The position numbers and the translations under genes are program-made. The notes under the pieces were generated by a model that worked only from the letters and a program-made list of their open reading frames with translations, did no database searches and was not told the DNA's origin. From Mycobacterium sp. (GTDB taxonomy: Bacteria > Actinomycetota > Actinomycetes > Mycobacteriales > Mycobacteriaceae), in contig JAOPWC010000043.1 of NCBI GenBank assembly GCA_025965895.1, positions 1 to 44,268 on the forward strand: DNA of 44,268 nt, in the 5' to 3' direction. Numbering within the stretch: position 1 is the first letter of the stretch; each line of letters begins with the position of its first letter. Shown in pieces: positions 1 through 7,645 of the stretch.

Positions 1-230
1 GGCAGTGTTGTCTGTGTAGTTCGGCATGCAACTGTCGTCACGGTTGTCGTCAGCGCTGTCGTCGGCGACGCGCACGCCCGAATCGAATCAGTGACTTTCT
101 GTGAGATGGTTTGGGGCACAGGCGAATTGCAGTTGGACTGGTCGAAGCGATGCGGACCGGTCGAATTGGACCCCTCGGGAGCACGTGTTCCGAGAGTTTG
201 GCCGGATTGTGGCCGGACTTCGACGCTCGT

Positions 231-590
231 TCAAGAACCCACGGAGCGCAATTGGGCGACCAGGAGTTCGATGCGATCGGTGTCGCGGCCGGGGCGTAAC
301 CGTTCGTTGCGGCTGAGTGTGGTCAATCCGTGCAGGGCGGCCCACAGCACCTCGGTGAGGGTGTCGACGTCTGGCCAGCCGACAACGGCAGCGACTGCCT
401 CACGCAGCTCGGCGAACCCCGCCGACAACGGCTCGGGGGTGTCCGCGGCACCGAATCGCAGACGGGTAGCACGGGTGAACATCGCGTCGTACAGCGCCGG
501 GTTATCGGTGGCGAAGTCGCTGAACGCGTGGGCAACCCGGCCTAGCGCTTCCTCGGGGTGCCGCCGCACCGCGGCGGGCCGCGCCGGCAT
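231..590 (-). pseudogene. TetR-family regulator, C-terminal fragment
   Basis: The 119-residue reading frame matches only the ligand-binding C-terminal half of a TetR-type repressor (helical segments with AFSDFATDNPALYDAMF, then a WAALHGLTTL helix as in WHG-type TetR C-domains). No helix-turn-helix precedes it, and upstream of about position 590 the sequence turns into an unrelated fragment on the other strand. It is therefore read as a truncated remnant that could not bind DNA. Family assignment rests on recall of TetR C-terminal patterns; the truncation is seen directly. Confidence 0.6.
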
Positions 591-750
591 CCTGATCTCC
601 TACCCCGACCGCGCCGACGCCACCGAGGTCACCACCGCCTACATGGCCAGTCCAGAATTCGCCGCAGACATGGACGGCTTCGACCCCAGTAACATCATCA
701 ACGTCGAAGACCTACTGCTAAAACCGAGCGATGCATCACCACTCCGCTGA
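591..750 (+). pseudogene. C-terminal fragment of an unidentified protein
   Basis: An open frame ending at the TGA before 751 encodes a plausible C-terminus (ILISYPDRADATEV, then [19 protein letters not shown], ending in SDASPLR). Its N-terminal side is replaced by the antisense TetR fragment. Codon use and amino-acid composition look coding, but I do not recognise the family; a small dimeric alpha/beta-barrel protein is possible. Treated as a remnant because no start and no upstream domain are present. Confidence 0.35.
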
Positions 751-782
751 CTCCACCACGCAACGACGGCACCCGCCGACGA

Positions 783-906
783 CGCTTCGCGAAGTACACG
801 GCAGGTCGGACGAAGTTAGTCGACGAATACTTTCTCGCCGCGGCCCACGACGGGATCCGGCGGGCCGTGATCCTCGCCGCCGGCCTGGACGCACGCGCTT
901 GGCGAC
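783..906 (+). pseudogene. LCM-type SAM methyltransferase, N-terminal fragment
   Basis: The frame from 783 reads [17 protein letters not shown] followed by [13 protein letters not shown]. This is the pattern of the first third of the mycobacterial putative S-adenosylmethionine-dependent methyltransferases (leucine carboxyl methyltransferase fold; the [11 protein letters not shown] segment is the SAM-binding glycine loop region). Similarity stops abruptly near 906, where the opposite strand takes up a short-chain dehydrogenase fragment, so the catalytic domain is incomplete and the gene is dead. Confidence 0.65.
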
Positions 907-1122
907 TCCGCCGCATCGATGGCCTCCACGATCTGCTCACTCCTCGTGACGTCGACGCTGACGAAGATGCCGCCGACATCCTCGGCAACTTCTGCCCCGC
1001 GATCCTCCTGCATGATCAGCAACGATCACCCTGGCTCCCCTTGCGGCCAACTGCCGCACAGATGCTGCGCCGATACCCGACGCGCCACCGGTCACCATTG
1101 CGCTAGCTCCGTTGATGTCCAC
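906..1122 (-). pseudogene. Short-chain dehydrogenase (SDR) N-terminal remnant, frameshifted
   Basis: Starting at a GTG at 1122 the minus strand encodes [19 protein letters not shown] and [14 protein letters not shown], the first beta-alpha-beta of an SDR Rossmann fold with the TGxxxGIG cofactor motif. The continuation ([19 protein letters not shown], then [10 protein letters not shown]) is in another frame, so at least one frameshift lies near 1010-1030. The gene is cut near 906, before the catalytic Ser-Tyr-Lys region. Confidence 0.65.
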
Positions 1123-1362
1123 TACGACACCCACGCCAGCTCGACCCGTCGCCACCCGTTGAGCAGCGCCGAGGGATTGTGTTGCAGCGGAGGGCCAGTC
1201 AGTTGCAGATGGTCGAGGTATGGCAGCAATCCACCGATCGCGGCGGATGGCGACGCACCACAGCACGCACGCGTCACCGGCCTCATGGTCCCAGTGCGTC
1301 AGCTCGCTGACCGCACGGGCCGCCTCCACCAGTGCGGCTTCGTTGTCGAGGTAAGCCAACGC
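1122..1362 (-). pseudogene. ADP-ribosylglycohydrolase-like remnant
   Basis: The minus strand reads EAALVEAARAVSELTHWDH, then GDACVLWCVAIR, resembling the central DraG/ADP-ribosylglycohydrolase segment in which an aspartate-containing motif follows LTH. The natural continuation (YLDHLQLTGPPLQHNPSALL, ending at a TAG at 1122-1124) is in a shifted frame, so this is a frameshifted internal or C-terminal remnant. Its stop overlaps the start of the SDR remnant. The family call is from memory of the LTHxD and CVLW pattern, hence moderate confidence. Confidence 0.5.
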
Positions 1363-1440
1363 GAGTGGTGCGCATCAGCGACCCGTTGCCCGCAGTGCGG
1401 CCAGTGATTTCGTGCAGCGCCGCCGACTCCGTACGTGCTG

Positions 1441-1857
1441 TCGGCTGACATGAGCATGCGCACGATCGAGTTGGGCGTGCCGATCACCGACGCCGCAGTC
1501 GACGCGAAGACCACGACGATCTTTTGCACGCCCGTAACCCGGAATCCGCGCTGCCCAGACTGCGGCCGCGGCGGCCGCTACCGCGACACCATCAGCCGGC
1601 CACTGACGACCTACCGGTCGCCGGATACCCCCTGGTCCTGCAGGTCGCCGTCCCGCGCTACCGGGTTCGTCACGCTGATCATCGACTCAACCCCGACTCA
1701 CGATCAGACCGGCCCGGTGCGGCTGCGACCTGGTCGACGGACCATCAGCGACCGCGCTGGCGTCGTGCCTGGCCGCCCAACCCGCCTCCTTCGCCCAGGC
1801 CGTGGAAGTCATTGCGATGGACGGGTTCGCCGGCTACAAGACCGCCGCCACCGCGCG
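1441..1857 (+). pseudogene. ISL3-family transposase remnant
   Basis: Three consecutive frames together give an ISL3 transposase start: MRTIELGVPITDAAVDAK, a zinc-ribbon half CPDCGRGGRYRD, then GYPLVLQVAVPRYR in a second frame, and finally a jump to QAVEVIAMDGFAGYKTAA in a third, the start of the DDE catalytic region around the first Asp. Two frameshifts and internal deletion are needed, and the rest of the catalytic domain is absent. No terminal inverted repeats could be identified. Confidence 0.65.
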
Positions 1858-1908
1858 TCCGCTTATCGTAGGTGGTGCACGTCGGTCGTCGTCCGGGAAG
1901 GGGCCGTG

Positions 1909-2560
1909 GTGAGGGTGAGCACCGTTACCTGGACGCGAGTCATGATGGTTCTGGCCGTCGTGGCGGTCGTGACCGCCGCCGTCGTGGCCGTCGTGCGAGT
2001 TGTGTTGAATCGCCGATGGGGGTTCGGCACCTGCAGTGGCTCCGCTAGAAACATCCGAGCCGGTCCCTGTTACATCCCCTGCGGTTCCGACTGCGGCGGT
2101 GGCCCCGCCACCTCCGGGGTTTCCGGACCTCGATGGGTTCACTGACGTGTCGCAGGATCACGATGTGTCGCGCTACTACCCCTTGGCAATATTTACGAGT
2201 CCGACGGGCTTGCAGTGCGCGATGTGGAGCAGCCGCGGAGATACGGCAGCATTCTGCTTCGGGGCCATTCCCGGCCTTGATCATCCCGCAAACCAGGTCT
2301 ATGCAGGGGACTACAAAGCATCTTTCGATGAGAACAAGCCTCCCGACACAGACAAGCTGAACGGGAAGCCCTTGGCATCAGGCGAGAAGGTGATCTTGGG
2401 CGCCGGAGGAAGCCTGATGGGCGACGACCAGATCACCTGCGGTGTACAAGATCTCACCGTCGCGTGCAAGGTGATCAGGGGATTCCGCCAGAATCACGGC
2501 GACGACACCGCCCAACGGCACGGCTTTGTCCTCAGCCCACAAGCCAGCTGGACTTTTTAG
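1909..2560 (+). pseudogene. Membrane-anchored hypothetical protein, frameshifted at a G run
   Basis: A GTG near 1909 preceded by a GGAAGGGG Shine-Dalgarno opens a frame with one hydrophobic segment (MMVLAVVAVVTAAVVAVVRV), consistent with a type II membrane anchor. The rest, a Pro/Ala/Val-rich linker followed by a globular domain ending HGFVLSPQASWTF, lies in the next frame from about 2018. Removing one G from the GGGGG run near 2018-2022 joins both parts continuously (LNRRWG then SAPAVAPLE). The domain contains cysteines in QCAMW, FCFG, TCGV and ACKV. This end pattern occurs in mycobacterial secreted or lipoprotein-like hypotheticals; no function is claimed. The shift could be a real mutation or a sequencing error. 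Confidence 0.55.
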
Positions 2561-2863
2561 GCTCGCGGCCCGCGCAGGTCACCAAAGAGACGGGCTCGTC
2601 GCAGCGATGCCATCGACACCTGGCGCCTCCCCATCGTTATGTGACGTAACCCAGGGCTTCGCCGACAGCACGCCCGGCGGCCACCTTGGCCGGCTCTAGA
2701 CATCTGCCATAAGACTCGACTCTCCTGCGCGCCCAGAACCTTTCGCCGCGGCAGAACGATGTCATGATCGGCCGGCCCGATTGAGCGAGTCGACCTCCGA
2801 CAGAGAATTCGTCCAGTACATTGCGTCTACTTGCCGTTTGACAAATCGGTGAAGGGGGATCAC

Positions 2864-4015
2864 ATGCCGGAAAAGAAAGCCAAGAAGGTCGCCTCATCGG
2901 GGCGCGCGGGCACTGCATCGAAGAAGACGACACAACGCGCCGCACCGAAGAAGACGACACGACGACGTCCTGGCAAAGTCAACCGGCCACTAGCAATACC
3001 CGGGTCAGGCCTCGAACCGCGGCGGACACGAGCGATGGCTTTGCGGGAGCTGCAAGAGCTGCCTCAGCCCGTCCGAGGCGACGCCATAAATTTAGGGCCG
3101 ATTGCCGGGACCGGCTCTCCCACCGGCGCGCTGGGTGCGGGGGGCACCGACCTATGCGAAATATCACCTGGCGGTCTTGTTGCCCTGGCTGGCGACACGT
3201 TCGCGGGAAACGGTGCCTTCCAGGGAGCGTGGAGCCCATCGATGGGCCTGCATGTCCGGCCGGGCACCCTGAACGGCAGAATCCAGTTCGACCGCTCGTT
3301 CGGCGGCAATGGCACCCTCTACGCCGAGACCTGGCCTCATGTGCCAGGCGGTAGCCAATTGCCGGCCGGTACCGTCCAGGTCTTCGGCGTCGACTATGCG
3401 TTTGTGGCAAGGGTGGCGGACCTGCATCCCAGGGATACGCGTCTGGTACGAATCGACCCCAACGGCGGGGGTTGGCCCACCGTTCCCGGGTCCGTGAGGG
3501 ACGCCGGTTGGCAGGACTTCAACCAAACGCAGATCAGTGGCTACCACGCGCCCGACGGTTGGGTGTATATCGTCGCCGACGGGTTCGCCCGCGATCACAG
3601 GGTGTGGCTTTATCGGTGCCCGGCGGCGAACTTCACCGACCGGAACTCGTGGCACGCCTGGGGAATGATTGGCGGTGGCCCAGACTGGGGTTGGGATGTG
3701 GCCCCGACACCGCTGAGCGATGACATCTGGGGCGAGTTGAGTCTGCGCTTGATCGAAGGCAAGGCGGTGTTGTCCGGATTCAACTGGAGCACAGGGAATG
3801 TCGAAGCTCGAGTGGCTGACGATGTGACGCAAGTGTTGGCGCCGTGGACACCAGTTACGGTCATTGCGACGCAACAAACAGTTCCGCAAAACTACGGCGG
3901 CTACATCGTTCCGGGCTCCACCCTGGACCAGGCGATCATTCTGGTGAGTCAGTGGAATACCGCGACGGGTAATCCGTACAACGCGCAACAGTTCGTCGCC
4001 AATCTCCATCGCTGA
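2864..4015 (+). CDS. DUF4185 domain protein with basic N-terminal tail
   Basis: The ATG at 2864 is preceded by GAAGGGGG at a good distance, so the frame's earlier start is not used. Residues 1-45 are a Lys/Arg/Ala/Thr-rich tail (EKKAKKVASSGRAG, APKKTTRRRPGK) resembling disordered nucleic-acid or polyanion-binding tails. The rest is a DUF4185-type domain, a predicted beta-propeller or sialidase-like fold with GDTFAGNG, DGWVYIVADGFARD, WGELSLR, and the closing segment YGGYIVPG then LVSQWNTATGNPYNAQQF. It is clearly paralogous to the protein at 32508-33788, which shares the last two segments. No signal peptide is visible. The domain's activity is unknown to me; carbohydrate binding or hydrolysis is the usual guess. 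Confidence 0.75.
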   Translation: MPEKKAKKVASSGRAGTASKKTTQRAAPKKTTRRRPGKVNRPLAIPGSGLEPRRTRAMALRELQELPQPVRGDAINLGPIAGTGSPTGALGAGGTDLCEISPGGLVALAGDTFAGNGAFQGAWSPSMGLHVRPGTLNGRIQFDRSFGGNGTLYAETWPHVPGGSQLPAGTVQVFGVDYAFVARVADLHPRDTRLVRIDPNGGGWPTVPGSVRDAGWQDFNQTQISGYHAPDGWVYIVADGFARDHRVWLYRCPAANFTDRNSWHAWGMIGGGPDWGWDVAPTPLSDDIWGELSLRLIEGKAVLSGFNWSTGNVEARVADDVTQVLAPWTPVTVIATQQTVPQNYGGYIVPGSTLDQAIILVSQWNTATGNPYNAQQFVANLHR

Positions 4016-4782
4016 TACACCGAACCGCGGGATGTTGCGCTGATCGGAGGAACGCGAGAGTGGCGACTCGTCCGCCTTTCTGTCACAGCGCCAACCCAGA
4101 CGCGTGGTGTAAGAATTCGCTCGATCGCGTGACCCTTCGGGGGACCGGAAGTGCCCACGGGATCAGACTTTTGGGGGACCGCTTCGACACCGTCCAGCCG
4201 CGGGAATGAGTGCGGGCGCGCGTCGAACTCGTCGAGTATGGCCGGGTGTGAGAGCCATCGTTACCTCGAATCACGTGCGTCGAAACTGGATGGGAGACTG
4301 TGAGATTCGAAATCGTCATATTGATGATTGTCGGCAATTGAGTGAAGGCTAGACATTGTCAAGGTTTCGCAGCGACAGTGGTGGCACTTCTCACTTCTGC
4401 TGGTCACTTCGGTCAGCCGGGATGGCCAAGCGGATGCATACCAGACATACAGAGGGATACGCGCGATATCCCTGCCTCGGACCACAATTCGCGGACGGAA
4501 CACGCCTCACAACAGGTGGCCGGACGACGGTTACGGCGGGCGCGGTAACACGGTCCGGGTCAACCCTTGCTGCGCAGTAGGCCGAAGGCGAAGTTGGTGC
4601 CGATGCCGCGACGCAGCGCAAGATGAATCCAGATCAGCGCGTACGGCTCGAGCAGGCGCGCCAACCGCAGATCGCCTCACGGCGCACGAAGCCGGCGCTG
4701 AATGCGTTTGCCATCACCTTCAACGGCCGGATCACCCCGACCGGTAAGTAACCATGCCAAGGTCAGATCCGCCGTTGACGAC
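4016..4782. other. Gene-free stretch with decayed fragments
   Basis: No intact gene seen. On the minus strand a C-terminal remnant ends at the stop at 4560-4562 (reading RLLEPYALIWIHLALRRG, then NFAFGLLRSKG); on the plus strand a second tail (ALNAFAITFNGRITPTGK) ends near 4751. Both look like ends of genes whose bodies are missing; I do not recognise either. The 4020-4500 part shows nothing interpretable. Confidence 0.4.
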
Positions 4783-4986
4783 TCGGAGTGGGCGGCGATA
4801 AAGGCGACCTCGGGCCCAGCTGGGGATGGCCCCGAGACACTGCGCAAGTGGGTGCGCCAAGCCGAGAGCGATGCCGGTGAGGCGGCGGGGTGTCGAGCGA
4901 GGAGAGGCGGAAGCTGCGTGAGCTACGTCGCAAGACCGCGAGCTGGAGAAGCCCAACGCCGATCACTAGAGATCCCGCTTATGGCG
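4783..4986 (+). pseudogene. IS3-family OrfA remnant
   Basis: Successive frames give SEWAAIKATSG, then ETLRKWVRQAESDAG, SSEERRKLRELRRKT and QDRELEKPNADH. These are the helix-turn-helix and leucine-zipper parts of an IS3-family OrfA. At least two frameshifts occur and OrfB is absent. The IS256 element at 5019 begins immediately downstream, so an old IS3 scar is interrupted or bordered by a younger insertion. Confidence 0.6.
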
Positions 4987-5018
4987 GCCCACAGTTAACG
5001 ACGTGCACCATGACCACT

Positions 5019-5045
5019 GAGGATGTCCCGAGTTCCGTGGAACTT
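5019..5045. repeat. Left terminal inverted repeat of the IS256 element
   Basis: Starts GAGGATGTCCCGAGTTCC; pairs with the reverse complement of 6448-6475 with about five mismatches in 28 positions. The host duplication TGACCACT (5011-5018) abuts it. Confidence 0.8.
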
Positions 5046-5065
5046 CGGCGGCGGCCCGGTGAGCA

Positions 5066-6364
5066 TCAGGCTGCGTTCACCTCATCATTGTGCACGACGG
5101 ATCCGACAGATTTGGCAGTCTCGCGCTCGAGCGCGGCGCGGAGTGTGGGTAGGTGCAGGTGACCGTTGACGCGGCGGAACTGCTTGCCGGCCTCGATCAT
5201 CCCGGCCGCGCACCAGCGCAGCGCCATCTGCCCGTCGCGCCAGCGCTTGACGTTGCCGGCGTGTTCACGGCAGACCGAGATCATCGACTCGATGCAGTTA
5301 GTCGAGCGCAGCGTGCGGGCCAGGGTGGGTGAAACGTTGAGGCGCAGTACCGTGAGCGTGTCGTCCAGGCCCTCGCGCAGGCTGGCTGCCGCGCCGGGGT
5401 GGGTGCGGCCGAGTTCTGTGGCCAGGGCCAGCAGGGCCGCCTCGGCCTCCAGCGCTGACGACGCGTGGTAGGCGTCGGTCATCTTACGGCCGACGCTGCT
5501 CCGAAGTCGTTGTGGGAGATGGTCTTTCACGTTTCTGATCTTGTGCAGTTGGCAGCGTTGGATGACCGGGTGATCGAGCACGTCGAGCACCGCCTTGCGC
5601 AGCGCCTTGGAGCCGTCGAGGCCGACCAGCATCGGGCGGGTGACATCCAGGCCCCGCTCCCGCAGGTCCACCAGCAGGTCGGTGACCAGCGTCGCGTTCT
5701 CCGTCGAGCCCTCCACCAGCGCCAGCGGATGCTTGACCCCGTCGATGCCGATGCCCAGAGCGACGATGCAACACGAGTCGGCGAAATGCACGCCATCGAT
5801 CATCAACGCCACCAGATCCAGCCCGGACAGGTCGGCGGTGAGCAACTCGGCCAGAGCGGTTTCGGTCATCGCCACGAAGCGGCGGGAGACCGCCGACTTG
5901 GTTGTCGCAGAGGATGTTTCAGCGACCCGCTGCCCGACCGGCTCCAGCCCGACCGCATACCGGCGGGTCGAGAGCCCGGCGAGCATCTTCTCCATCGCCA
6001 TCTTGCCCAGGATCTCCGTCGAGCTGAACAGCTCATACGACGCGATCGGCAACTCGCCCGCCCCGTCGGTGGCCCGCACCCGCGGCCGGGTCACCGGCAC
6101 CCGGCGCCCACCCAGGGTCACCGACCCGCGCTCACGGCCGTGCCGCACCGCGGTCCGGGCCCCGTCATGGCGGCCCTTCGGCCCGGCCAGCGCGGTCACG
6201 TCAGCCTCCATCAACGCCGCCATGACCTGCAAGCCGGCACCCACGGCCAACGCCAGCAGACCCTCGCCCATATTCTCGGCGATCTCGGCCATCGCCACAC
6301 TGACCCGCTCTGGAACCGCGGATGTGCTCGCGTCGGCGGACTGAATTTCGCTACTCTTCTTCAT
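5066..6364 (-). CDS. IS256-family (mutator type) transposase
   Basis: 432 residues, the usual length for IS256-family DDE transposases. The ATG at 6364 fits family length better than the in-frame ATG at 6415. Recognisable parts are the basic N-terminal domain (TRPRVRATDGAGELP, STRRYAVGLEPVG), the first catalytic Asp in LVALMIDGVHFADSC, the second in MLVGLDGSKALRKAVLDVL, the HPVIQRCQLHKIRNVKDHLP segment, and the late catalytic Glu in RSTNCIESMISVCREH with the C-terminal KRWRDGQMALRW helix. No frameshift or stop is present, so it is probably functional. Downstream of its start the large antisense frames are shadows. Confidence 0.93.
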   Translation of the reverse strand: MKKSSEIQSADASTSAVPERVSVAMAEIAENMGEGLLALAVGAGLQVMAALMEADVTALAGPKGRHDGARTAVRHGRERGSVTLGGRRVPVTRPRVRATDGAGELPIASYELFSSTEILGKMAMEKMLAGLSTRRYAVGLEPVGQRVAETSSATTKSAVSRRFVAMTETALAELLTADLSGLDLVALMIDGVHFADSCCIVALGIGIDGVKHPLALVEGSTENATLVTDLLVDLRERGLDVTRPMLVGLDGSKALRKAVLDVLDHPVIQRCQLHKIRNVKDHLPQRLRSSVGRKMTDAYHASSALEAEAALLALATELGRTHPGAAASLREGLDDTLTVLRLNVSPTLARTLRSTNCIESMISVCREHAGNVKRWRDGQMALRWCAAGMIEAGKQFRRVNGHLHLPTLRAALERETAKSVGSVVHNDEVNAA

Positions 6365-6447
6365 GGTGGTCCCCTTGCTGTAGGAGTTCTTGGCGGAACG
6401 CCCGACACCTACCACACGGCAGGTCTCGAGCGGGGGACCGCCACCTC

Positions 6448-6475
6448 AACTTCTACGAGACCCGGGACAACCTCA
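6448..6475. repeat. Right terminal inverted repeat of the IS256 element
   Basis: Reads on the minus strand TGAGGTTGTCCCGGGTCTCG, matching the left end. It is followed directly by the second copy of TGACCACT (6476-6483). The boundary is uncertain by one base because the repeat and duplication share a T. Confidence 0.8.
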
Positions 6476-6642
6476 TGACCACTCGTTCGCCTTCTAACCT
6501 AATCAGTATCTGCGGCTACCGTCCGCTAACGCTTCCGTCCGCCGCCGCAGAGCCGGATGTCGTCGCGGTGACCAGCTATAGAAAGCCGCTAACACGAAGC
6601 CGCTAACAGCAAGTGGTGCGAAGTTTCTTCCTTTCATCAAGG

Positions 6643-6702
6643 CGGGTGCTCGACGTGTTGGGTCATCCGGTCATCCAACGTTGCCAGGTCCACAAGGTCT
6701 TG
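6643..6702 (+). pseudogene. Second IS256-family transposase scrap
   Basis: A 60-bp piece on the plus strand encodes RVLDVLGHPVIQRCQVHKV, nearly the same 19 residues as the intact transposase (VLDVLDHPVIQRCQLHK) but with clear nucleotide differences, and in the opposite orientation. It is the scar of another, divergent IS256-family copy lying 18 bp from the stop codon of the giant propeller gene. Confidence 0.7.
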
Positions 6703-6719
6703 TGCGCAATGGCTACCTG

Positions 6720-7645
6720 CTACGTGAGCGCCGTGAGGTCGTTGTCGAGCCAGCCCGCGCCGGCGATGAAGAGCTCGTGCACGTGGTCGTCGGTGCCGAT
6801 GAAGAAGACGTGCTGACTGTTGTCGCTGAGCCGGTAGCCGGTCAGGGCGCTGGCGGGCGTGGGTGTCACGGCGCCGGCCAGGGTGGTCAGGTCGTTGTCG
6901 TCCCAGCCCGCGCCGGCGATGAAGAGCTCGTGGACATGGTTGTCGGTGCCGATGAAGAAGACGTGCTGACTGTTGTCGCTGAGCGGGTAGCCGGTCAGAT
7001 CGCTGATGGGGGTGGGTGGCACGGCGCCGGCCAGGGTGGTCAGGTTGTTGTCGACCCAGCCCGCGCCGGCGATGAAGAGCTCATGAACATGGTTGTCGGT
7101 GCCGATGAAGAAGACGTGCTGACTGTCGTCGCTGAGCCGGAAGCCGGCCAGGGCGCTGGCGGCGGCGGGTGCCACGGCGCCGGCCAGGGCGGTCAGGTCG
7201 TTGTCGTCCCAGCGCCCGCCGCTGGCGATGAAGAGCTCGTGGACGTGGTTGTCGGTGGCGATGAAGAAGACGTGCTTGCTGTCGTCGCTGAGCCGGAAGC
7301 CATCGAGGGCGCTGGTGGGGGTGGGTGGCACGGCGCGGGCTAGTGCGGTCAGGTCGTTGTAGACCCAGCCCGTGCCGGCGGTGAAGTAGAGCTCATAGAC
7401 GTGGTTGTCGGTGCCGATGAAGAAGACGTGCTTGCTGTCATTGCTGAGCCGGAAGCCGGCCAGGGCGCTGGCGGGCGTGGGTGGCACGGCGCCGGCCAGG
7501 GTGGTCAGGTCGTTGTCGGCCCAGACCGCGCCGGCGGTGATGTCGAGTTCGTGGACGAATTTGTCGGTGGCGATGAAGAAGACATGCTGGCTGTCATTGC
7601 TGAGCGGGTAGCCCTCGAGGGCGGTGCCTGCTATTGGCAAGGGCG
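6720..7645 (-). repeat. Six in-frame ~155-bp coding repeats
   Basis: Each unit encodes L(A/T/D/E)G(F/Y)(R/P)LS, then (Q/K)HVFFI(G/A)TDNHVHEL, W, DNDLT and a Pro/Thr/Ala linker. Units 4 to 6 are almost identical in protein and DNA (CTGACTGTTGTCGCTGAGC recurs on the plus strand), indicating recent duplication or gene conversion. The period and pattern resemble blades of fucolectin-like six-bladed lectin propellers; that is inference. Confidence 0.85.

Larger units (their letters stand above)
5019..6475 (-). mobile_element. IS256-family insertion sequence, apparently complete
   Basis: A 1457-bp unit bounded by about 28-bp imperfect inverted repeats and flanked by the 8-bp direct repeat TGACCACT at 5011-5018 and 6476-6483. 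It holds one intact transposase gene. The 8-bp target duplication is the size expected for IS256-family transposition. Perfect duplication and an open transposase suggest a fairly recent insertion. Confidence 0.85.

Noticed and set aside
2797..2835. AGTA...TACT inverted arms upstream of the first DUF4185 gene
   Set aside because: Spacing is nine instead of six bases and the flanking arms do not match; not counted as an operator.
5465..6478. Plus-strand frame over the IS256 transposase
   Set aside because: Antisense shadow; His/Arg/Gln-rich and lacking any domain.
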